From Anniella stebbinsi (Eukaryota; Chordata; Lepidosauria; Squamata; Anniellidae): a stretch of 64,000 nt of DNA. The notes under the pieces were generated by a model. The model made no database searches, was not told the DNA's origin, and saw only the letters and a list, made by a program, of their open reading frames with translations. The stretch is from NCBI GenBank assembly GCA_029215795.1, contig JARDYH010000002.1, forward strand, positions 8,251,501-8,315,500, in the 5' to 3' direction. Shown piece after piece: positions 54,567 through 64,000 of this stretch (positions are counted from its first letter, which is position 1; every line of letters begins with the position of its first letter). The position numbers were made by a program, and so were the translations under genes.

Positions 54567-55190
54567 TCACAAAATAGTAGAGTTGGAAGGGGCCTATAAA
54601 GCCATCGAGTCCAACCCCCTGCTCAGTGCAGGAATCCACCTTAAAGCATACCTGACAGATGATTGTCCAGCTGCCTCTTGAATGCCTCTAGTGTGGGAGA
54701 GCCCACGACCTCCCTAGGTCATTGGTTCCATGGTCATACTGCTCTACCAGTCAGAAAGCTTTTCCTGATGTCCAGCCGGAATCTGGCTTCCTGTAACTTG
54801 AGCCCATTATTCTGTGTCCTGCACTCTGGGTTGATCAAGAAGAGATCCTGGCCCTCCTCCGTGTGACAACCTTTTGAGTACTTGAAGAGTGTTATCATGT
54901 CTCCCCTCGGTCTTCTCTTCTCCAGGCTAAACATGCCCAGTTCTTTCAGTCTCTCCTCATAGGGCTTTGTTTCCAGACCCCTGATCATCCTCATTGCCCT
55001 CCTCTGAACATGCTCCAATTATGTGTCCTTCTTGGAGTGTGGAGCCCAGAACTGGACACAGTGCACAAGATGATGCCTAACCACTGCCGAATAGAAGGGA
55101 GCCAGTACCTCACATAATGTGGAAGCTATACTTCTAGTAATGCAGCCCAACATTGCTGTTGCTTTTTTTTTTTGCAGCAACGTTTTGCTG
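54567..55190 (-). pseudogene. CR1 LINE, 3' half with polymerase C-terminus
   Basis: The minus strand encodes [20 protein letters not shown], then [20 protein letters not shown], followed by a [12 protein letters not shown] stretch (54734-55018). This is the C-terminal end of the CR1 polymerase. It then runs into the 3' untranslated part and the complement of the tail motif (54567). Upstream (55019-55190) the words GGAGCCCAGAACTGGACAC and GATGCCTAACCACTGC belong to a related CR1-type element. It is truncated and inactive, but its frame is better kept than in the copy at 168-542. Confidence 0.85.
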
Positions 55191-55202
55191 TTGGCTCATA
55201 CA

Positions 55203-55225
55203 AACACACACACACACACACACCT
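55203..55225. repeat. (CA)n microsatellite
   Basis: About eleven CA units. Confidence 0.95.
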
Positions 55226-56084
55226 CTCTACCACACTCCATATAATATAACAGTTTCATCCTGAGGGCCAAATTGCATTTTGGAGATGCACCCAGAGGTC
55301 CACATTCCAGTGGTGGTTGAGACAAAATGCAAAGGGGGCAGTGCGGTGTTTTAGCTTAAAGCTCTTACTGTAGGTAACTAGACCTTTTAGAATGGGGGGG
55401 GGCTTAACAAAAGCTGGAAAATTACCCAACTCTTGGTGGTTGAAGGAAAGAAGGTGGGGCCAACTGAGGGATCCAGGTTCCATACCCCTGCCAGGGAACT
55501 GAATGGAGCGGAGTCAGCCCATTGGGTTGTAGAGGAAGGAAAACACTGCAAGGCCGAAATCTGAGAGTGAGGAAGTTGAGCCCACTTCCACTGGCAAAAT
55601 TTTCTCAGCAGTATCCCCTCCCCCCAATTCACTCTGTCAGGATGTCTAGGAGCAGAGGAAAATGTTTCAGGGTCTAAATCCGAAGATGGGGAGCCCACCC
55701 CCCACCAACTCTACCTTCTGTCATTGCAAGGAGAGAATGAGGGGTTGGCAGGCAGCGACGGGGACTCCTACAAGCCGCCATTTTGAGAAAATGGTGGTTT
55801 GCCATTATACATAAAGGGCCTTTTTGCTCCAATGGACCATTTACACTTGCAATATTGTGTAAATGGAGCTATTTGCAGCTTGTTGAGGGGATGGGTGGCA
55901 GCTCACTGCTCGCTGGGCATTCTTTGGGGTGGGCAAGCAGTGGGGGTCCAGCAAGCACATGACGAGGAGCTGGAGGCTGAGTTTGGCCATCCTCACATCT
56001 GCTTGAAAATGCCCATTGCCTGATTGATCTCTGTTGCATCCGGGGAATTACACTTTCATTCAGCTTTTTTTTTGTTTTTTTGGT
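55226..56084. other. Unassigned sequence
   Basis: No gene is recognised. Minus-strand frames at 55256-55698 lack family motifs. Confidence 0.4.
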
Positions 56085-56262
56085 TTTTAGGCTTATAGCT
56101 TTTAAGTTATTATAGTGATTTTAAATGTATGTGCATATTGTATGTTTTTGCAGTTTAAATTTTTGTATATTGTTTTTAAATGTTTTAATCTTATATCAGC
56201 TGCCCAGAGAGCTTTGGCTATGGGGCGGTATACAGATGTAATAAATAAATAAATAAATTAAT
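56085..56262 (+). mobile_element. LINE 3' tail, GGCGGTATACAGAT type
   Basis: CAGCTGCCCAGAGAGCTTTGG, GGGGCGGTATACAGATGTAA and (ATAA)n. Same type as 43455-43645. Confidence 0.7.
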
Positions 56263-57105
56263 ATTAAAGTTTGTTAAGAACTACCAGAGGATATGGAGAG
56301 GATAGGTTGGGCCACGGTATCCTACTCTAAATTGAAAACACACTTGCAAAGCAAACAAATTATGATGATGTCATGGATGGCTCTGCATCTATGTAGGCAA
56401 GGAAGAAGAACTTTGCTTAGATCTGTAACTCCCCTCGTGCACACCTAAATTAGAATGTTGCTCTACTTATCTTGCACTTGACTTCCGGACTTCATGATAT
56501 ATGTTTAATCAATGCCTCAGTTGCTCTTAACACGTCTCTGAGGTAAACTCTGCCAATCTGCCCTTCCTATGGCAAAAAAAACCCTCGTATGCAGGTCAAA
56601 CAATAGTTTTATCTGGATTTTCTATTTCTCGCAAGCTGATCTCCCCCTCCCTCCCACTATGGTCTCCCAGTGTTTTATACAAATTCACGGGTTCTGGTAG
56701 GGTGATTCCATCATTGCACCGACCCTAGGCCCCATAATGAGATTCAGAAGCTAATTTTATTGTTTTCCCTTGAAAAATCTACTGTCCTTTTCTACAAGAA
56801 AATGGTCTTTATTCCCAAATAAATGTGTTTAGCATCAGAACAGCAAGGCAGCCATTTTATTTTTGTAGTCACGACTGCGCTATGAACTAGGTGAGTATGA
56901 AATACAAATCTTCACATGCTCAGAGTATTTCTTTCCTTTTTTTATTGGAGCTGGCACTTGGTTTTGTTAGTGGGCTTTGTTCTTTGCTTGTTTGTTGCTC
57001 TAGCATACCAGGAACGTAGTAGCAGTTGTAAAGCATGGAATGGCAGAGTGGAAACGGTGGAAGAAACCGAACATTAATTGGCTGCTTCACAACTGAAAAA
57101 CTGCA
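56263..57105. other. Unassigned AT-rich sequence
   Basis: No repeat or gene is recognised. Confidence 0.4.
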
Positions 57106-57485
57106 CTTGGACCATATCTGCACCATCCATTTATCCCAGGGTCATCTCGAGGTCATCCCTGTGTGTCCAAATGATGCACAAGGGATCCTGGAGTCAACCA
57201 GGGATGACCACTCACTTTCCCCAGGATGAAATGGATGGCACTTATCCCGGTTTTTCCCACTGTCCCGGAACAGCCATGTGGACCACGGGTGGCGTGACAC
57301 CGGCTTCTGGGTCTTATCTCCTCCCACGAGTAGTGGGGTCTCAGAAAATGGGCACAGAGGTGTCTGGGGGGCTCTGTGCCCAACGGGGGTGGGGGCAGCA
57401 TTTTCGCCATCTATCAGATGACACTTGGCCCGAGGTTGTCCCCCCGCATCCCGGAAGGCTCATAGATGTAGATGAATCCATGGCC
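57106..57485 (+). mobile_element. Family B element with internal deletion
   Basis: Starts TGGACCATATCTGCACC and ends CTCATAGATGTAGATGAATCC. It keeps the left body (CCATTTATCCCAGGGTCATC, CTTTCCCCAGGATG) and the GAGTAGTGGGG, CCCAACGGGGGTGG section, then jumps to the right end. Confidence 0.8.
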
Positions 57486-57489
57486 TTCT

Positions 57490-58747
57490 AAAGGAGGGGC
57501 CCATGAGAACATTATTTCAGGAACTAAAATTACTTCACTGCACCACTGGACCCAGCAAGGACATGATATGTACAGCGAATTGCAAGATATATATATTTTT
57601 TAAAAAAATGCTTAAACAATATATGCCTGGCTAATCGGGCTCTGAATATATGCTTGGCTCTGAATCTGAAGAGTGCTCAGCAACCCCTATGGAGCCAGAC
57701 TGACACTTCATCATGACCACTAGCAGTCCAGCAGCACACCACAACTATATTTATTTATGCTATTAGCATCCACCTCCATCTAAATGGGACAGGGAATCTG
57801 GGAAGAACAGAAAATATTGGCTCTCATATTGATTTATGGGAAAGCATGTAGGCCACCAAAGGTTTATTCAGAGCCTTCCAGACCTTTAGTAGCTCAGTCA
57901 TCACTAATTACCACTTCTGGGACCTGAACATGATCCAGAGATGTCCATTCCACTGAGCAAGATATAGTGAGGTTTTCAAAGAGGTTCTAAGGTCAAGGTG
58001 ATTCTTCCATACCACGTAGAACTGTCTGCAGGAGAGGGTGAAAGTAGGCTTGGCATACTACGCTGAGCACCGCTCTCACTATTATTAAGGAACAAGCATT
58101 AAATAACACAAAGTATCGGATTTTAGTTACACACCACAGTGCAGAATGAAGGAAGTGGGAGAATAGCGGCTCGGTTGATGAGAGATCCAAGGCAGCAGCC
58201 AAGAACTATTTTAGGTACGTCCAAGAGATGCATAAGGATGAGCGTCCGTTGAGGGATGGACAAAACCCACCCTTCTATTTCCCCAGTTATTTCTGCCTCT
58301 TGATTGCTGGCACTGCATGTTCAGCACACTTAGCTGCAAAAATAGATTCGTTGGGGGAAGGGGTTTGCTATTCATATCCTTATGTGTTGCCGTTATCTGC
58401 AATAGATTTCACTGCATGTTCTCCTCTTTCAAAATCACAGGCATGCCTTTCTCAGCCACAGAATAAAGATTTCATTCATTATTGGGTATCACAGGCACAT
58501 GCATTGCACTGGAAACAGAAAAGTATGGATAGTAGTATTTGGGGAAAACACTAGTCTAGGAGAGAGAGGCCAAAGGTTAGGAATGGGTGAGAATTTTGTT
58601 CTGTTAAGTGCAACGTTCACAAATTTCATCATAAACAAGCTTGGAAGAACTTGAGACTATTTTTTTTTAATGAGTGTGGGAGAAAGCAAAATTACCATAT
58701 TTGTCCATCTAGTTAGAGGGGTTTGTATGTTTAGCCCTTAGCTCTGG
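57490..58747. other. Unassigned sequence
   Basis: No gene is recognised. A 108-codon frame at 58228-58554 has no splice or family support. Confidence 0.4.
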
Positions 58748-58755
58748 CTTGAAAC

Positions 58756-59425
58756 TAGGGATGTGCACTAGGGGTGTGCACACAAAAAAAAATCATATTT
58801 TTTTTATCGTTATCATCATTTCGGACCAAAAAAAAATCTTCTTCATTCATATCGTAGGTGAACCTTATCGTCTTCACTATAATTATCATGAAAAAATGAT
58901 ATTTTTGCAGCCCTATTTTTAAAGAAAAAAATGCCTATAACTTCTGTATTTTAAAAATTATAGGCTTGAAACTTAGTCATAGTGCTTATGGGGTATGCCT
59001 AAGTATGTGTATGAAATTTGAGATCGATCCCTCCAACCCTCAATTTGATATGAATTTATTAAAGAACGTTTAAGTTCTGACAGGTCAGAATGACAGCTCG
59101 CCACATGCATTCATTCAGACCTGTCAAAAAGTTGTGCTATCTTTCAAAAATTCATATAAAATCAAGGGTTGGAGGGATCGATCTCAAATTTCATACACAT
59201 ACTTAGGCATACCCCATAAGCACTGTGACCAAATTTCAAGCCTCTAACTTTTAAAATACAGAAGTTATAGGTTTATTTATATGGCAGTCTGATAATCACA
59301 TATAATTGGGCTGAAAATATTCGGATTGGATATTTATCAGAGGTTTTTCTATCGTTAATTGGATGTCCGATAATGACCTTATCGTATCATTATCGGACAT
59401 TTTAGCGATACAATACACATCCCTA
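58756..59425. mobile_element. hAT-like palindromic element with single-module arms
   Basis: Ends TAGGGATGTGCAC and ATACACATCCCTA, 670 bp, with a perfect 8-bp duplication CTTGAAAC (58748-58755, 59426-59433). A second terminus-like TAGGGGTGTGCACAC follows directly inside the left end. Subterminal DNA is rich in TTATCG/CGATAATG words. Each arm has one module (GCCTATAACTTCTGTATTTT, GTATGTGTATGAAATTTGAG), related to the modules of the 33875-35813 element. An inner GACAGGTC...GACCTGTC pair marks the centre. Confidence 0.93.
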
Positions 59426-59433
59426 CTTGAAAC

Positions 59434-60459
59434 CCCTGCATATTCCACTGTGTTCATAAATTAAGGTCATCTCGTCTTTTTTTTTTTTTTCCTTTGAAAG
59501 GCTCCGCATAACAGCTACATTGCAGGCAGGTAACAAGCTGGTTATCCCCATCTAGGAATAACTGTACCTATTGAATTTCACCAGTGCTAATCTGGCACTG
59601 AAAAGGATTAAATAATGTTGCCAACAAAAAACAGAAGAGGCCACTACAAACTGAAAATGGCTCATTTGATTTGGAATAATTGAATGGTGGGTCTTGGGGG
59701 GACTCATAAGAACACCCCATAAAACACCCCAGACTCATATTTAAGAAGGTCCCAGACTTATATTCCAGACCCCTGACCCATGGGCAAGAAGAACCACATT
59801 TGTGATTTTATGTTAATTGATGTTATGGCATTATAATGCTTCTAACTAAGGGGGAGTCCACACCAGCCATTTATTGCAGGATTGTATCGCAGTCATTACT
59901 AATGGGGCACATGACGTTCACCTGCTCCCACAATGATCTCAGCTCCACCTCTGTTTTCCCGGAATATCCCTGACTGCTTTTGTCACATTTTTTTCAGGCT
60001 CTCTTGCTTCCATTCCAAAGAATGTTTGCGGTGTGCCCCCTTTTTTTTGAGGTCATTGCTGATATCAGAGGTGGTATCGGAGGTGTCCACTATTTTTGCC
60101 ACATGTTTTGGATGGGTATTGGTGTGTTTTACAACTGAATGTTGTTGTTGTTTTTAAATACAAACATATCTCTGTGCAGGAGCACATGTTCGACAGAGTT
60201 CCTATCCCCCCATACGTGGCTGTGTTTTTGCGCATCCCTCAGGAGTCAAGAAAAAACAAACCTTGTAACCATCTGCCTACCCCCACACTCTTCTACCGAT
60301 ACACATATGGAAGCGCCCTAATGGCGCTCCTGAACTGCAGTTCAGATCAATCATGTGTGCCCAGTGGGTGTTGATTGGTGAAGCAAGGAACATTCAGAAG
60401 TGTCCCTCTTCCATAGCGAAAGGGCTGCAGACTTTCAAGGACTGGGTTTGAAAATAGGG
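59434..60459. other. Unassigned, possible family B-like start at 59850
   Basis: GGGGGAGTCCACACCAGCCATTTATTGCAGG at about 59849-59880 (split here only for reading) has the family B opening words. The rest is too diverged to confirm. Frames at 59933-60374 are incidental. Confidence 0.3.
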
Positions 60460-60990
60460 GTGGAGGGGACCAGCTGCCTTTTGCAAATGGCTTTACAGAG
60501 CAATAGCAAGATCATGGCAAGCTGAGCTGCCGATAATGACCCAAAGGATGGGAGAACTGACGCAGGCTCAGACAACAACCAGAAGGAACAAGTCTTTGTT
60601 AAGCATCTCATTTTGTGCCCCTGTACTGACAAGGGATGCTGATAAATGTTTTGACTCGACACCTGTTGGTTTGGGGAGCCATAATAGTAAACAAAAACAA
60701 TGATTGGAAAGAGGTGCTAAGGGATATATGATGACTGAAGATGACAGTAAGTTCAAAGAAGATACCAGGGAGAAACGTGTCAGTCAAGATAACATCTCAG
60801 ATTAATCCATTAGGATAATGCCAGAGGTACTCCCAAAACACATGTGTATAAATAGTGGGATTGTTGGGAGATAGATACCTCACTTCTGGTTGGTGAATGA
60901 GTGGTCTAACTACTCCCCACACACACCAGTTTTGATTGAAATATATTTGTCTCATCACTCATTGGGGCTCCTACTTCTGACCAGAACAAG
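60460..60990 (+). mobile_element. Possible solo LTR
   Basis: The stretch has ATAAATAGTGG (TATA-like) at about 60850, then GGTTGGTGAATGAGTGGTC, an ATTGAAATATATTTG stretch in polyadenylation position and CTCATCACTCATTGGGGC. This resembles the promoter, R and U5 layout of an endogenous retrovirus LTR. No gag, pol or env reading frame is near. Termini and target duplication were not found, so this remains tentative. Confidence 0.3.
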
Positions 60991-61322
60991 TCTATAAAAG
61001 CACAGGTAGAGACAGTATTTTTAAACAACTTCTTATTCTTCATCTCCGCCTTCACTTTGCTCGCTCGCAACCTTGCCTCTGATCTTCTCTTTGGGTAACT
61101 ATGGACCTCTTTAGATTCTTAGACTTTAGAACATACACATCATGTTAACCCTTTACTTTGAATATTTTCTGAACTTGGGAGTTTGTCTTACTTCTGAAAA
61201 TGACTTTGGCCAGATCTGCACCTCGTATCCTATCAATACAATCCCATCCTGATGACACTATATCCCTCTTGCACATTTATCCCTCATAATGCACACAATG
61301 ACATCTCTTGCTGCATTTTGGA

Positions 61323-61324
<2 letters not shown>

Positions 61325-61356
<32 letters not shown>

Positions 61357-61600
61357 TATTTCATTTCTAGCCCGCCTCTCCATCCAGATCGAGGCGGGGA
61401 ACAACACCAAATATAAATATAAAACAATAAAATAGATAAACCGTTAAAACAGATAAAAACAAATACATTATTAAAAACATCTTAAAATTAAACTGGATAG
61501 GCCTGCCGGAAGAGAGCAGTCTTCACGGCTTTCTTAAATTCCAGAAGACTGCTAATTTGTCGAATCTCCTCCGGCAGGTCATTCCACAGCCTGGGATGGG
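61325..61600 (-). mobile_element. L2 LINE 3' end
   Basis: The minus strand encodes LWNDLPEEIRQISSLLEFKK then AVKTALFRQAYPV, the L2 polymerase C-terminus, followed by the tail with GTTGTTCCCCGCCTCGATC and an (AAT)n run (61325-61357 on the plus strand as ATT). Confidence 0.87.
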
Positions 61601-61639
61601 AAATGGGAAATAATGCTGGGATAGCGGCATACGTAATGC

Positions 61640-61722
61640 GTAATTGGCCCCGACAGTTATCAGTGCACTGCCATTCTGATTTAAAACAAACAAACAAACA
61701 AATTAGTGTAGATCTAGCCGAG
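61640..61722. mobile_element. Family E fragment
   Basis: GGCCCCGACAGTTATCAGTGCACTGCC and TTAGTGTAGATCTAGCC (quoted in part) match the inner and outer words of family E. An (AAAC)n run lies inside. Confidence 0.6.
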
Positions 61723-61766
61723 GAATCATTTCCAGACTTGCAGCTCTCTAAGAACAAAACTTGGGC

Positions 61767-62255
61767 CATGTCTACACCATGCACATATCCCGTGGCTGTC
61801 TCTAGGTTGTCCCTGTGTGTCCAAATAATGCACAGGGGATCTGGGGGTCAACCAGGGATGACCAAAAAACTTCCCCGGGATATATGCAACCGGGGATGTC
61901 CCAGTTTTTCCGCAGTCCCAGGACAACACTGAGGACCATGGCTGGTGTGGTAAGGGCTCCCGGATCCTCAAACGGGCACAGAGCTGCATGGGGTGGCTCT
62001 GTGCCCATGGGAGTGGGGGGGCAGCAATTTCACCATCCTTGGGATGGCAGAGGTGTTGGGCATGGAGTTTGGCAGGGGATTACCTACTTTTTTGCTGCAT
62101 GTCCCTCTTTCCCCAAAAAATAATGGCGCCCGCGACATCCCTTTTCCCTTCCAGGATGTTGCACAGCCCTGTAGACGTGGGAGGAATATCGTGGAAGCAG
62201 GTAAGTCCTTGATCTCCCCCTCCCTCCCACTATACCCTTAGGGGTAGATGAGCCC
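61767..62255 (+). mobile_element. Family B element
   Basis: Starts TTGGGCCATGTCTACACC and ends AGGGGTAGATGAGCCC. Words TGTGTCCAAATAATGCAC, CAACCAGGGATGACC, CCCAGGACAAC, CACCATCCTTGGGATGGCAG and GTGGAAGCAGGTAAG. Full length, about 489 bp, non-coding. Confidence 0.83.
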
Positions 62256-63100
62256 GTGGTTAACCTTTTAAATCCCACATTTGGTTAACCCCTTAAGTTC
62301 CATTACATTTTAGTTTCTGAACTGGTTGCAAAATTTGGATTTAAGATTTTAGACTTGATGCATTAGTTCCAATGCCCATACTACCAGAATACCAACAGAA
62401 TTCACCCCTTAAGTCTCAGGACTTCTTTTAAATTTAGACCACTTAATTTTCATTTTGGTTTCTTTTTCACTCTAGCTTCTACATTTCACTCTATAGGTGT
62501 CAAATTTAATTCCTTGCATGGCTAGAGGAACTTAGTAATGCTTTAGCTTAGCTGTTAACATTCAAGTAGTGTGCAGAAAGAAGCCAAAGGGAAGTTAGAC
62601 ATTTTAGCATATTTTAGTTTAGTTTTTCAATGCAAGTAGAGTGTGGTGGGTTGCTGAGTGGGGAGGGGTGATATTATCCAAAAACAATGCTAGGAGCTCA
62701 ATCTGCTACCTTGATTCCTACATTTGTTGTGCCAGATGTGTCAACTGCAATCCTTTTAGATAATCATAAATTTATGTCACATTCTCTTTCACTGTGAATA
62801 ATTTCATCACCAAGAAGCTTCTGTTTTTTTTAAAAAAATATTTTATTTTTCTTAAAGGGTTCAATGCATTTCAATTGATGTTTGAGTCTGTGATGCTGTT
62901 TGCTCTGTTTAAAGACTTTGTTTGGTTAGCCATTCAAATTTCTTGAACCCAGTTGGTATAGGTTGTGAATCTAAACTGGACCAAATGAACAGTGCAGATG
63001 GTTGAGAATTTTGTTCCCATTCCTTATTTGATTAAAAAAAAAAACTTACCCAAATTCACAAATTTCATCATATAAGGGAAGGGAAAAGAATCTTGAGATG
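62256..63100. other. Unassigned AT-rich sequence
   Basis: No repeat or gene is recognised. Confidence 0.4.
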
Positions 63101-63101
63101 T

Positions 63102-63909
63102 AGGCCAGATCTACACTAGGGCTGTGCACAGATCTGGATCCAGATCCCAAATCTGGATCAGATCGGCCCGATTTGGCCCAATCTGGGCCCGATCTGAACC
63201 GGATTGAGCCTGGATCAGGTCGGATTGGATCCACAATCTGGATCTGATCCAGGTCCATGCAGAGCCCTTCCTCCTGCTCTCCCCGCTCCCTCCCTCCCCA
63301 CAATCGCCCTGCTTACCTGCAGCCTCCTCCGTATCATCTCCCATCATCAATGACATCACCCGCCACAAACAGCAAATGTGACACTCTAATTGGTTAGAGT
63401 GCTACATTTGCTGGTCGCGGCGAGTGACGTCATCATCTGGCGTGAGTGGGAAAGCAGCCTGCTGACATCGACAATGGGGGATGACATGGAGGACAATGTG
63501 GAGGAAGCTACAGGTAAGCAGGGTGGTTGGGGGAGGGAGGGAGGGAGCGGGGAGAGCAAGAGATAGGTCTCTGCATGGACCCAGAGCGGATCCAGATCCA
63601 GTTCCGAGGTGGATCGGAACTGGATCCAGTCAGATTGGGTCCAATCCGGACCTCCCAGATCAGGTTCCAGATCGGATTGGGGCAGTCTGTGCACAGCCCT
63701 AATCTACACCAAGCAGAATATAGTGGTCTGAAAGTGGTATATAAAAGGCAGGAGCCACACCAACCAGGATATAGTGGTACATGATATGTGTCTATGGGTC
63801 CCAACAGTTGTTAGTTCACTTCAATACCACTATAAAGCAGTATTGTGGCTCCTGCCTTTCATATACTGCTTTCATAGTGCTTTATCCTGCTTGGTGTACA
63901 TCTGCCCCC
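63102..63909. mobile_element. Family E element interrupted by a hAT-like element
   Basis: The left end GGCCAGATCTACAC is followed, after the insertion, by CAAGCAGAATATAGTGG. The right end is TGCTTGGTGTACATCTGCCC. Arms are complementary (AAAGGCAGGAGCCACAC / GTGGCTCCTGCCTTTC). Without the insertion the element is about 215 bp. Confidence 0.85.
63117..63701. mobile_element. hAT-like palindromic element with perfect target duplication
   Basis: Ends TAGGGCTGTGCACAGA and TCTGTGCACAGCCCTA are exact complements. Flanks ATCTACAC at 63109-63116 and 63702-63709 are identical. 585 bp. Subterminal DNA is built from GATCTGGATCC/GGATCCAG units. The centre has GTGACACTCTAATTGG / AGAGTGCTACATTTGC and GTGACGTCATC. 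Reading frames are repeat-derived and there is no transposase. Confidence 0.95.
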
Positions 63910-64000
63910 CAAAAGAAATTGAATGAGGCAGAAAGTGTAATTTCCATATTTTTATATCCCTTTCTAAGGACCATCCAGTTGACCAACTGTGGGGATTCCA

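Noticed and set aside
60460..60990. Considered as a full endogenous retrovirus
   Set aside because: Only LTR-like signals are present. No gag, pol or env homology was seen within several kilobases on either side, so at most a solo LTR is listed with low confidence.

Overview
This window looks like a gene-poor stretch of a vertebrate nuclear genome, most likely a squamate reptile (inference). The basis is the repeat mix: CR1 and L2 LINE 3' ends, an R4-clade LINE remnant, tRNA-derived SINEs with a lizard-like body, and very many short palindromic DNA transposons. No bacterial, plasmid or viral gene layout is present. I find no complete protein-coding gene, rRNA or functional tRNA. Almost every open reading frame is short, starts and stops at random, or lies inside a repeat. 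Two short open segments with good splice-site context (1193-1383 and 28892-28957) are the only candidates for host exons, and I could not assign either to a gene.

The dominant content is non-autonomous DNA transposons, which I group by shared sequence visible within the window. Family A is a ~320 bp foldback element with ends TAGGGTGACC/GGTCACCCTA and 8-bp target duplications, with at least nine copies. Family B is 400-600 bp with ends resembling GGGCCTTTCTACAC. Family C is ~228 bp with ends TGGCTGAATTCGGACGACAC. Families D, E, H and I are smaller palindromes. A fourth group of larger hAT-like elements has ends TAGGGNTGTGCAC: four members (27297-27727, 33875-35813, 58756-59425, 63117-63701) have perfect 8-bp target duplications and a fifth (16627-17143) has matching ends only. 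These carry palindromic, repetitive subterminal DNA such as runs of GATCGG.

Layout: 1-6.5 kb holds a CR1 end, microsatellites, a hAT-like fragment and mostly unassigned sequence. 6.5-9.8 kb is a compound locus in which a family B element and an LTR-like sequence are both hit by family A elements, and the ~1.24 kb between the two hits has been tandemly duplicated by recombination between them. 10-16 kb is mixed unique and old repeat sequence. 16.6-24 kb holds a hAT-like element, an L2 reverse transcriptase tail, a SINE, family B and C copies, a second LTR-like sequence and a GA tract split by two elements. 24-33 kb is mixed, with one hAT element, one small exon candidate and paired family A and D copies. 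33.8-36 kb is a 1.94 kb palindromic hAT element nested in family C. 37-39 kb holds opposed L2 tails, an R4 LINE remnant and a reverse transcriptase scrap. 39-64 kb alternates conserved-looking AT-rich unique stretches with SINE, CR1, L2, and A, B, E and hAT copies, often nested.

There is no operon-like cooperation between genes here. The readable story is a history of insertions: which element landed in which, and one recombination event that can be reconstructed from target duplications alone.
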